Positions 57,314 through 64,000 of a stretch of 64,000 nucleotides of DNA are shown piece by piece; the first letter of the stretch is position 1; every line of letters starts with the position of its first letter. The DNA is from Leptospira fainei serovar Hurstbridge str. BUT 6 (lineage in GTDB: Bacteria; Spirochaetota; Leptospiria; Leptospirales; Leptospiraceae), in contig NZ_AKWZ02000003.1 of assembly GCF_000306235.2 (NCBI RefSeq), positions 186,001 through 250,000 on the forward strand, given 5' to 3'. Position numbers and translations under genes: made by a program. The notes beneath the pieces are model-generated. The model did not search any database, was not told the DNA's origin, and worked only from the letters and a program-made list of their open reading frames with translations.

Positions 57314-59128
57314 TCAATCGTTCCTTGTCTGGAAAAGTTTTACGATACAATACAGCGAAAGTAATGAAACGAGTCCCAATGAAAATCCCATAGTTAAAGC
57401 TCCTTCGATGCTCAATTCCGTGACCGGTAAAGCAAGCGCAGAAGCAATCGAACCGTTCCTATACGGAAAGAAATTGTACGCGACGACTACGATAAATCCG
57501 AATCCACCCAGGACGGCAGGCAATATATATTTTTTTCGGGAATCCTTTTCCGTTACTGCCTCTTCTTTTCCTCGGAGGCTGAGATGAACCAAAAAATAGA
57601 AGAATGCAAATACCGCTATAATGCTTAAAAAAACGTAACGGGAGACCAGGGCCTGGACGGTTGCTTCTTCAGAACTCGTTTCAGGACCGGCATTGGCGAT
57701 CATCCAGTCGACGCTCATTTTGTTAATGTACGATTCAAGATTTTGGTATAGGAACATACCGAAGATAACTAACAGAAACGCAGGAGTCACGTATTTGATT
57801 ATCCACCAAAAAAAACTCGGAAGCTTGATATGTGAACCGCGATAGCCCTCTTCCAATCCTTTCTTTGCTCCGATCACCCAACCGAAAATTAGAATTTGGA
57901 TGGTCGCGAGAATATAGATTAGCACTGTTCCGATCCAGAAATCCGCCTGATCGAGAGCGTTAAAATTCTTATTAAAATATAAGATGGGAAAGGAGAGAGA
58001 GAACGTAAGTAGAAATAAAAGGAAGCTGGAAGTTCTTCGACTCACATGAAAGGATTCTTCCAAAAAGACGGTCCAAGGTTGAAGCATGGTCACCGAAGAG
58101 GTGAGGGCGGCCAAAAAAAGGACAAAGAACCAAATGGCTCCGAAAAACTGTCCTCCCGGCATCAATGCAAAGACGGAGGGAAGGGCGATGAATCCCATTC
58201 CGAAAGTTCCGAAAGAGGTTACGGTCAGACCTAAGAATAAAAAAGCCACAGGTATCGTAATCATTCCGCCGAACGCGACTTCCACGAATTCGTTTAACGA
58301 TGCCGCGGATAATGAAGATAAGACGACATCGTTTTCCCGTTTTAAATAACTGGAAAAAACCAGCGCGATCCCGAAGCCTGCGGATAGAGTAAAGAAAATT
58401 TGTCCAGCCGCCGAAATCCAAACTTTCGCCTGCCCAAGCGAATCCCAATCCGGGTTCCACATTTTTCCTAAACCGATTTCGATTCCATCCAGAGTCAGAA
58501 CCCGAATTAAAACGATTACCGAGCAGACCAACATTAACGGAACCGCGATCTTAGCAAAAATTTCGATCCCCTTTGCGATTCCACGATAGACTAAAATAAA
58601 ATTCATGAGAAAGCAGGCGAGAGTCGCATAGAAAATCTTTCCTGCGACTGCCGAACCGTTTTCTTTCGCACCCACTAACGTTTGAAAGTAGTCCGTCGCG
58701 GTCGCGATGACGGCGCTTTGACCGCTCCCGTTCGTAGTGAGATTAATTTGACCGGTGGCAAAATCGAAAGCGTAAGCGAGACACCAGGCTTCAACAAAAA
58801 CATAATATACGTAAATTAGAAGCGGAATTGTAATCCCGATTGCGCCGACTAAGCGAAGTGGGACTCCGGAAAGATACGAACGAAATAGATTAGGCGCGCT
58901 ATGACCCTGTTCTCCACCGAGTCGTCCCATGACCCATTCCGTAATGCAGACTGGAATTCCGACTAAAATGAAACTGACGATATAGGGAAGTAGAAAAGCT
59001 CCGCCCCCATTCTGAACGGCCTGGCCCGGAAATCGTAAAAAATTCCCGAGACCGATAGCCCCGGAGGCTACGGTTAGAATGAGTCCGGTGCGGGATTTCC
59101 AGCGTTCCTTAACAGGTTGAGTCGGCAT
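57314..59128 (-). CDS. Sodium-dependent transporter, NSS (SNF) family
   Basis: A 604-residue transporter with about twelve membrane segments. The first helix carries the Na+/substrate-binding signature [14 protein letters not shown] and [10 protein letters not shown]. The fold is LeuT-like; the family moves amino acids or related amines with sodium. It is somewhat longer than LeuT-type bacterial members because of a C-terminal extension with two added segments. Substrate cannot be told. First gene of the minus-strand group with the helicase and the exported protein; divergent from clpB. Confidence 0.92.
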   Translation of the reverse strand: MPTQPVKERWKSRTGLILTVASGAIGLGNFLRFPGQAVQNGGGAFLLPYIVSFILVGIPVCITEWVMGRLGGEQGHSAPNLFRSYLSGVPLRLVGAIGITIPLLIYVYYVFVEAWCLAYAFDFATGQINLTTNGSGQSAVIATATDYFQTLVGAKENGSAVAGKIFYATLACFLMNFILVYRGIAKGIEIFAKIAVPLMLVCSVIVLIRVLTLDGIEIGLGKMWNPDWDSLGQAKVWISAAGQIFFTLSAGFGIALVFSSYLKRENDVVLSSLSAASLNEFVEVAFGGMITIPVAFLFLGLTVTSFGTFGMGFIALPSVFALMPGGQFFGAIWFFVLFLAALTSSVTMLQPWTVFLEESFHVSRRTSSFLLFLLTFSLSFPILYFNKNFNALDQADFWIGTVLIYILATIQILIFGWVIGAKKGLEEGYRGSHIKLPSFFWWIIKYVTPAFLLVIFGMFLYQNLESYINKMSVDWMIANAGPETSSEEATVQALVSRYVFLSIIAVFAFFYFLVHLSLRGKEEAVTEKDSRKKYILPAVLGGFGFIVVVAYNFFPYRNGSIASALALPVTELSIEGALTMGFSLGLVSLLSLYCIVKLFQTRND

Positions 59129-59370
59129 TGCGTTTTCCGTATGGGGATTTTCGAGCTATTTTCGGCTCGAAAGGGAAGATGAATCATAATCGCATGAGAC
59201 GAACTTGGTTTGTCAAAAGGATTTCCATTCACCGAAAGGAAAAAAACGGGACATAAATAGTTCAAAAAAGTCTCTGACTATGTGGCAGAAAATACGATCA
59301 TTTGATCGGATCCAAAGTCTAAATTTACAACTGGGGAAGCAAGATATAACCCTGGCTGGGGCAATAGAAA

Positions 59371-61950
59371 ATGAAATTGGATAAGATTACCGTAAAGCTG
59401 AATGAAGCTTTATCGGAAGCGCAGACGACTGCGGCAAATTTAAAACATCCTGAAATCAAGGAAGAGCATATCGTAGCTCAAATTCTATCGCAGGGAGATG
59501 GATTTGCACCGCCGATATTCGCTAGATTAGGTCTCCCTCTGGATGAATTTCGTCGTCGAACCGAGTCGGCGCTTCAAAGGCTTCCCAAAGTGGAAGGTGA
59601 CACTGAGAGAGGTTTTTCCAGGGAGGCGGTATCGCTTCTTCAGAATTCCGAAGCTTTGCGAAAGGAGCTAAAGGACGATTATCTTAGTACGGATCATGTA
59701 CTTCTCGGATTTGTCCGATCCGGAATTTCCCCGCTTCGGCAGGAGTTTCAAAATCTCGGATTGGACTATGCAAAATTATTGAAAGTCGTTTTAGACGTAA
59801 GGAAAGGACAACCTATTATGGACGATTCTCCCGAAAACAAGGTAGATGCTCTTAAAAAATATGCGAAGAATTTGAACGAGCTCGCACAGAAAGGAAAATT
59901 GGATCCGGTTATCGGAAGAGATGAAGAAATTCGACGAACGATCCAAGTTCTGACAAGAAGGACTAAAAACAACCCTGTCCTAATCGGGGAGCCGGGAGTT
60001 GGAAAGACCGCAATCGTAGAAGGATTGGCAAACAAAATTATTCAAGGCGAAGTTCCCGAAGGAATCAAGAACAAGACTATCTATGCTCTGGATTTAGGGG
60101 CGATGATTGCTGGCGCGAAATACAGGGGAGAATTCGAAGAAAGACTCAAGGCGACCTTGGACGAAGTCAAGCAGAGTGAAGGGAATATAATTCTCTTTAT
60201 CGATGAAATTCATACTCTCGTCGGAGCCGGCGCTACAGAGGGCGCGATGGACGCTTCGAATATGCTTAAGCCGATGTTGGCTCGAGGAGAACTGCGATGC
60301 ATCGGTGCGACTACTCTCAAAGAATATCAGAAATATATCGAGAAGGATGCCGCATTAGAAAGAAGGTTTCAGCCGGTTTACGTAAAAGAACCGAGCGTAG
60401 AAGAGACCGTAACGATTCTTAGAGGATTGAAGGATCGATACGAGTTACACCACGGAATTAAGATTTTGGATTCGGCCCTGGTTGCGGCAGCGACTCTTTC
60501 CAATCGTTATATCGCCGATCGATTCTTACCCGATAAGGCCGTCGATTTGATAGACGAGGCTAGTTCTAAAATGAGAATCGAAATGGATTCCATGCCGGAA
60601 GAATTGGACCGACTGAGTAAAAAGATCCAATCTCTCAAAATCGAAAGGGAAGCCCTCAAAAGGGAAAAGGATCAGGCTTCTAAACAACGCATTGAAATAT
60701 TAGTAAAGGAATTGGCCGAGCAAGAGGAGACCTTTAGGACCTTAAAGGCGCGCTGGGATTTGGAAAAATCCAAGATCGCGAAAATTAAGGAAATTAAGGA
60801 GCAGATCGATCGATTTAAGGTTTTGGAAGCGGAAGCCGAACGACGGGGAGAGATCAATCGTGTGGCCGAGATACGTTACGGCAAATTAGTCGAACTCGAT
60901 AAGCAAATGGAAAAGGCCAACGAGGAACTAAAAAAGATCTCGGGAGCAAGTCGTCTCTTGAAAGAGGAAGTCGACGAGGAGGATATCGCGAATATCGTCT
61001 CTCGCTGGACCGGGATTCCGGTTTCTAAGATGCTTCAAGGCGAGAAGGCAAAGCTTCTGGATATGGAGGAATCTCTCAAAACGAAAGTAATCGGGCAGGA
61101 GCACGCCTTGTCTTTGTTATCCGAAGCGATTCGAAGATCCAGGGCAGGGATGGCCGACCCGCACAGACCGATCGGAACATTCCTCTTTCTGGGTCCTACA
61201 GGGGTCGGTAAAACGGAAACGGCAAAGGCTCTTTCGGAATTCCTCTTCAACGATCCGAACGCGATGCTTAGGATCGATATGAGCGAATATATGGAAGCAC
61301 ATTCCGTATCTCGTTTGATAGGAGCTCCTCCGGGTTATATAGGACACGACGAAGGCGGGCAGCTTACCGAGGCTGTAAGAAGAAGACCCTATTCGGTCAT
61401 ACTCTTTGACGAAGTCGAGAAAGCTCATCCGGAAGTCTTCAACGTTTTCTTACAGATTCTGGACGAGGGCAGATTGACGGACAGTAAAGGTCGAAGCGTG
61501 GATTTCAAGAATACGGTGATTATTCTTACTTCGAATATAGGCTCCGATATATTAGGTTCGCCCGAATATAGCGCCGAAGAAAAAGAAAGGTTAGTCGAAC
61601 AGCGATTGAAGAAACATTTCAAACCTGAATTCCTAAACCGTTTGGACGAAGTGATCTTGTTTAAATCCGTGGATGAAGCGATGCTTTCCAAAATCTCCGA
61701 ACTTCAATTGCAGATTATGGCAAAAAAAGCCAAGGAGAACGGTTTGGATGTCGGTTTCACTCCCGCTCTGAAGCAATACGTGACCAAAGCGGGTTTTGAT
61801 CCGGAATATGGGGCGAGACCGCTTAAACGGTTAATCCAGAGAGAAGTAGGGAATGCGCTCAGCTCCTATATACTAAAAGGAGAATTTCAGCATGGGCAGA
61901 AAGTGAATGTGGATTATCATGGTGGCCGAGTTGAAATTAAAAAAGCGTAA
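59371..61950 (+). CDS. clpB: ATP-dependent disaggregase ClpB
   Basis: An 859-residue Hsp100 chaperone that resolves protein aggregates with DnaK. The N-terminal double-Clp domain (1-145) is followed by NBD1 with Walker [14 protein letters not shown] and Walker [12 protein letters not shown], the coiled-coil middle domain (about 395-525), and NBD2 with [14 protein letters not shown] and [12 protein letters not shown]. The C-terminal part has [15 protein letters not shown]. All ATPase residues look intact. The 243-base gap upstream holds an imperfect GATCA/TGATC repeat (59316-59327) but no CIRCE element. It stands alone on its strand. Confidence 0.96.
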   Translation: MKLDKITVKLNEALSEAQTTAANLKHPEIKEEHIVAQILSQGDGFAPPIFARLGLPLDEFRRRTESALQRLPKVEGDTERGFSREAVSLLQNSEALRKELKDDYLSTDHVLLGFVRSGISPLRQEFQNLGLDYAKLLKVVLDVRKGQPIMDDSPENKVDALKKYAKNLNELAQKGKLDPVIGRDEEIRRTIQVLTRRTKNNPVLIGEPGVGKTAIVEGLANKIIQGEVPEGIKNKTIYALDLGAMIAGAKYRGEFEERLKATLDEVKQSEGNIILFIDEIHTLVGAGATEGAMDASNMLKPMLARGELRCIGATTLKEYQKYIEKDAALERRFQPVYVKEPSVEETVTILRGLKDRYELHHGIKILDSALVAAATLSNRYIADRFLPDKAVDLIDEASSKMRIEMDSMPEELDRLSKKIQSLKIEREALKREKDQASKQRIEILVKELAEQEETFRTLKARWDLEKSKIAKIKEIKEQIDRFKVLEAEAERRGEINRVAEIRYGKLVELDKQMEKANEELKKISGASRLLKEEVDEEDIANIVSRWTGIPVSKMLQGEKAKLLDMEESLKTKVIGQEHALSLLSEAIRRSRAGMADPHRPIGTFLFLGPTGVGKTETAKALSEFLFNDPNAMLRIDMSEYMEAHSVSRLIGAPPGYIGHDEGGQLTEAVRRRPYSVILFDEVEKAHPEVFNVFLQILDEGRLTDSKGRSVDFKNTVIILTSNIGSDILGSPEYSAEEKERLVEQRLKKHFKPEFLNRLDEVILFKSVDEAMLSKISELQLQIMAKKAKENGLDVGFTPALKQYVTKAGFDPEYGARPLKRLIQREVGNALSSYILKGEFQHGQKVNVDYHGGRVEIKKA

Positions 61951-61981
61951 CTCCAATCCGAGAACTTTAAGCCCCTCAAAT

Positions 61982-62007
61982 AAAAACCCCGGTTAAGAGC
62001 CGGGGTT
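61982..62007 (-). terminator. Rho-independent terminator of the double-HTH gene
   Basis: AACCCCGG (61985-61992) pairs with CCGGGGTT (62000-62007) over a 7-base loop. Read on the minus strand the stem is followed by a T-run (complement of 61982-61986). It ends the transcript of the regulator at 62086-62511. On the plus strand it lies 35 bases after clpB but has no T-run there, though it may still act on both. Confidence 0.75.
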
Positions 62008-62053
62008 CATCGAGGACACAGAGATCCGAGGGATAAGAAGGTTAGAATGTATT

Positions 62054-62078
62054 GCGGGAGACAGTTTCAGCCTCCCGC
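62054..62078 (-). other. GC-rich hairpin just after the double-HTH gene
   Basis: GCGGGAG (62054-62060) and CTCCCGC (62072-62078) form a perfect 7-bp stem with an 11-base loop, eight bases beyond the regulator's stop. No T-run follows on either strand. With the terminator at 61982-62007 the mRNA would carry two hairpins in its 3' untranslated region, which may stabilise it or bind a regulator. Confidence 0.4.
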
Positions 62079-62085
62079 TATTAAA

Positions 62086-62511
62086 TTAGAATTCTACTTT
62101 CAGTAAAAACAATTCTTCTTTTTTCATTTTTAGGACCTTAGAGGCCATATTCTTAAATTCTTCTGGCGGTTCCAAAAGACCCAATTCTACTTTTGATAGA
62201 AATGGAGTAGAAACCTTCAATTTCTTTGCCATATCATATTGTTTAATTCCCAACTCTCTACGTTTTGCCCATAGTTTGTTGGTAAGGCCTTGGCTGAATT
62301 CGGGATAAACATCTTCGACCGGACGGTCATTGAATAATTTATCAAGAGTGGTTTTCAAATATTTCGCACAAGCTTGTCTGAATTTCTCAGTAGGAGCTTG
62401 GCTTCCTGTTTCGATCTTGGAGAGGTAGCTAGGGGAAACACCCAAAGCCCTTGCCATATCGTATTGTTTGACGCCCCGTTTTTTTCGGAGCATGTAGATG
62501 TGGTTATTCAT
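62086..62511 (-). CDS. Tandem-duplicated XRE-type helix-turn-helix regulator
   Basis: A 141-residue protein made of two Cro/C1-type HTH domains in tandem. Domain 1 (about 6-60) has KQYDMARALGVSPSYLSKIETG, and domain 2 (about 80-135) has KQYDMAKKLKVSTPFLSKVELG; both continue with a matching P-x-E-x-F helix and end in ...LF. The duplication is clear from aligned residues. There is no sensor domain, so one chain may read two half-sites like a pre-formed dimer. Targets unknown. It has its own terminator and a 378-base upstream region. Confidence 0.88.
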   Translation of the reverse strand: MNNHIYMLRKKRGVKQYDMARALGVSPSYLSKIETGSQAPTEKFRQACAKYLKTTLDKLFNDRPVEDVYPEFSQGLTNKLWAKRRELGIKQYDMAKKLKVSTPFLSKVELGLLEPPEEFKNMASKVLKMKKEELFLLKVEF

Positions 62512-62888
62512 TCTATCCCCTCTTTTTTTACCGTTCTATTCATGCGCCATATAGGCTCAAGAATAAATTTCCATTACTTCCCGTCCGAGCAGTTGGGCTA
62601 CAATTTTTTTCCTATTTCATGTGATTCTTAATAAAAAAAAGAGCGTTAGTAAGAATATCGATCTTTTATAAGAAAATTGTGCCATTTAAACAGGTATGCT
62701 TTTCTTTCGATAAGTAAAGTAAGTTAAATACCGATTAAAAATAGAGCGTACTACCTAAGTGGCAAACGGGATCGGACCCGAGTCTATAACCCATTCTAAG
62801 GAAAGAATGGAAAACCTAAAATAGAATAAAAAAGCCTCGGTCTTTCAAGACCGAGGCTTGCAGCTCCGAAAGTTTTTACGAAGTATAT
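62512..62888 (-). promoter_or_regulatory. Intergenic region upstream of the double-HTH gene
   Basis: No gene is supported in these 377 bases. Read on the minus strand it contains, in order, the terminator at 62826-62859, a hairpin CCATTCT/AGAATGG (62791-62797 with 62804-62810), and a promoter-like TTGCCA (62760-62765) and TATTTT (62738-62743) separated by 16 bases. The remainder, to the regulator start, is an AT-rich leader of about 220 bases. A small RNA or autoregulatory sites could lie here; nothing conclusive is seen. Confidence 0.35.
62826..62859 (-). terminator. Rho-independent terminator of the SurA/PrsA-like gene
   Basis: AAGCCTCGGTCT (62832-62843) pairs with AGACCGAGGCTT (62848-62859) over a 4-base loop. 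On the minus strand a run of T (complement of 62828-62833) follows. It begins 30 bases after the stop at 62889 and is a strong canonical terminator, so the downstream HTH gene has its own promoter. Confidence 0.85.
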
Positions 62889-64000
62889 TTAAATCTTTCC
62901 CGGTTTAAGTTGCTCGGTCGCAACCGTTAACTGGTACTCGGATTTTAACTTACCGATAAACTCTTGGGCAAGGCTTTGTTTTTTAGAATCCAATAATTCC
63001 TGACGAATCTTTTCTCTTACGTCTGCAAAGGGAAGAGGTATACGTTCTTGCTGATTCGCCGGGTTGGGCTTGGAATAAGAGAACATTTTGCCCGCTTCAT
63101 AAGTCGTTCTGATTTCCGCTTCTGTGACGTCTATCTTAGGCGGGAACACCTTCTTCATCAGCAGCGGCAATACTAAGAATCTTCTTTGAATCGGGAATAA
63201 TTCCTTATACTCCTCCGAATTCCGAATTCGCTTAATAGCCTCGGAACGTTCTCCGATTTTTAGAGGCAGATATCGGGAAGAATAGAAGTTAATCACCATG
63301 GATTTTTCATCTTTTGTGGGAGTTGCATCCCCACCGCTAATCGCGGCGAAATCTTTGAATTTCTCCAGTACTTCCTTATAGCGAACGACTTCTCCGGTTT
63401 TTTTATCCGTTAAAAGAACGGTCTCGGGAGTGATTGCTCCGATATTCGCTTGGGAAATTTGCGCGGGTTCCCAACCGGACTCGGTCATAACTTGATCGAT
63501 ACTCTTCTTCCAAGCTTCGGCGAGAAATTTGTTTTTATAATAATCCGCATATTGTCCGGCAATTTCTTCAACTCGCAATTCGGAATAGAACTTCGAGTTT
63601 TTCTTATCATCTTCGCTTAAATTATCTTTCTTAAGATAATCCTTAGCCGAGTCCCTTTGTTTGCCTAATTCATTTTTAAAAAGCTTCTCTAATCTAGCTA
63701 AATAGATATTTTCGAGTCTTTCGGAACGTAAGATATAAATTTTGCCTGCGCTTTCTTCTAAAATCCATTGCCCTTTATTTTCGGCCGCCTTAGAAAGAAT
63801 TGCGGAGAGCGGATCGTTTCCGCAGTCCAAGCAAGCGGGCTCTAAAACTCCGCTTACCGATTTTCTTTGAGGCTCTTCGGTATGCTCCGATACGAATTGA
63901 GCGACATCTTTCTTGGATGAAAGTTTCTTCAATTGTTCCAGATAATCATCCGCTTTTTGCTTTAGAGTCTTTCCGGTTGCCGAGTCAGGAGAAGCGACGA
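62889..64000 (-). CDS. SurA/PrsA-like periplasmic folding protein, truncated by window edge
   Basis: The frame stays open from the stop at 62889 to base 64000, so the start and any signal peptide lie beyond the window; the TTG at 63932 is probably internal. About 370 residues are visible: charged helices and a C-terminus (FADVREKIRQELLDSKKQSLAQEFIGKLKSEYQ, here split by spacing) of the kind that ends SurA, PrsA and PpiD-type chaperones. A CxxC pair (ACLDCGND) lies near residue 57 of the visible part. A clear parvulin active site is not recognised. It may correspond to the SurA-like proteins known in Leptospira, but that is not verified. Confidence 0.65.
   Translation of the reverse strand, partial: VASPDSATGKTLKQKADDYLEQLKKLSSKKDVAQFVSEHTEEPQRKSVSGVLEPACLDCGNDPLSAILSKAAENKGQWILEESAGKIYILRSERLENIYLARLEKLFKNELGKQRDSAKDYLKKDNLSEDDKKNSKFYSELRVEEIAGQYADYYKNKFLAEAWKKSIDQVMTESGWEPAQISQANIGAITPETVLLTDKKTGEVVRYKEVLEKFKDFAAISGGDATPTKDEKSMVINFYSSRYLPLKIGERSEAIKRIRNSEEYKELFPIQRRFLVLPLLMKKVFPPKIDVTEAEIRTTYEAGKMFSYSKPNPANQQERIPLPFADVREKIRQELLDSKKQSLAQEFIGKLKSEYQLTVATEQLKPGKI

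Noticed and set aside
59129..59370. CIRCE or heat-shock promoter element upstream of clpB
   Set aside because: No TTAGCACTC-type inverted repeat is present; only a short GATCA/TGATC repeat was seen, too weak to call an operator.
62760..62811. Possible tRNA or structured RNA in the gap near the right end
   Set aside because: Short stems are present, but no cloverleaf with a T-loop or anticodon stem can be built on either strand.
1..64000. CRISPR array, insertion sequence, prophage or restriction-modification cluster
   Set aside because: No regularly spaced repeats, transposase, integrase, phage structural or modification genes were seen on either strand.

Overview
The window reads as a chromosomal segment of a Leptospira species. 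Supporting signs are the envelope gene run lipL31-like, uppP, lptD, many PAS/HisKA_2 sensor kinases, spirochaete-style relaxed lipoboxes, frequent TTG/GTG starts, a poly-gamma-glutamate-type pgsB-pgsC-pgsW cluster, and amino-acid and housekeeping genes scattered rather than grouped by pathway. Base composition looks higher in G+C than the well-known pathogenic species (judged by eye, not computed), so an intermediate or P2-type species is my guess. No rRNA, tRNA, CRISPR array, transposase or phage gene was seen. Coding density is high. Apart from one decayed hydrolase the region looks like ordinary core and shell genome.

Layout. 1-2084 (+): end of pgsB, then pgsC and pgsW, translationally coupled. 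2081-4613 (-): alpha/beta hydrolase, small unknown, DUF445 membrane protein. 4767-10919: signalling block with two PAS/HisKA_2 kinases (+), a cyclic-nucleotide-binding protein (+), a hydrolase lipoprotein (+) and a stand-alone receiver (-). 10970-12847 (+): Uup-type ABC-F ATPase. 12844-21304 (-): four overlapping genes running from a large membrane nucleotide cyclase to a FecR-domain protein, a DUF5683-like membrane protein and a beta-helix lipoprotein. 21532-27979: cyclophilin, then a three-gene phosphorelay module behind an RBS-masking hairpin, a Csp1-like copper-storage protein (-), and a receiver-GGDEF diguanylate cyclase. 28000-31872: glycerate 2-kinase (-), secreted lipase (+) with a clear terminator, a frameshifted alpha/beta-hydrolase pseudogene, and a small unknown gene.

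31915-46891: xth (-) diverges from a long + strand run of closely spaced genes: hisD, panC, mfd, lipL31-like, uppP, lptD, sugar transferase, gatC, gatA, hisF. It mixes histidine and pantothenate synthesis, transcription-coupled repair, lipid-carrier recycling, LPS export, O-antigen/exopolysaccharide initiation and Gln-tRNA amidation. 46955-57306: a lipase-like protein (-), then folD, an acetyl-xylan-esterase-like pseudoenzyme, cysS and an rlmB-type methylase (-) read as one unit diverging from asnS (+). Next come a TPR protein (+), an exported protein and a DinG-like helicase (-). 57314-64000: NSS transporter (-), clpB (+), a double-HTH regulator (-) and a truncated SurA/PrsA-like protein (-).

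The main themes are signal transduction (four histidine kinases, two nucleotide second-messenger enzymes) and cell-envelope assembly. Points most worth a second look are an AXE1-like protein that has lost both catalytic Ser and His, a DinG-like helicase with the fourth Fe-S cysteine replaced by Ser, the RBS-sequestering hairpin before the kinase operon, the cyclase-FecR-DUF5683-beta-helix operon, the 13-cysteine copper-storage protein and the hydrolase pseudogene. I did not find a clearly novel multi-gene defence or mobile system.
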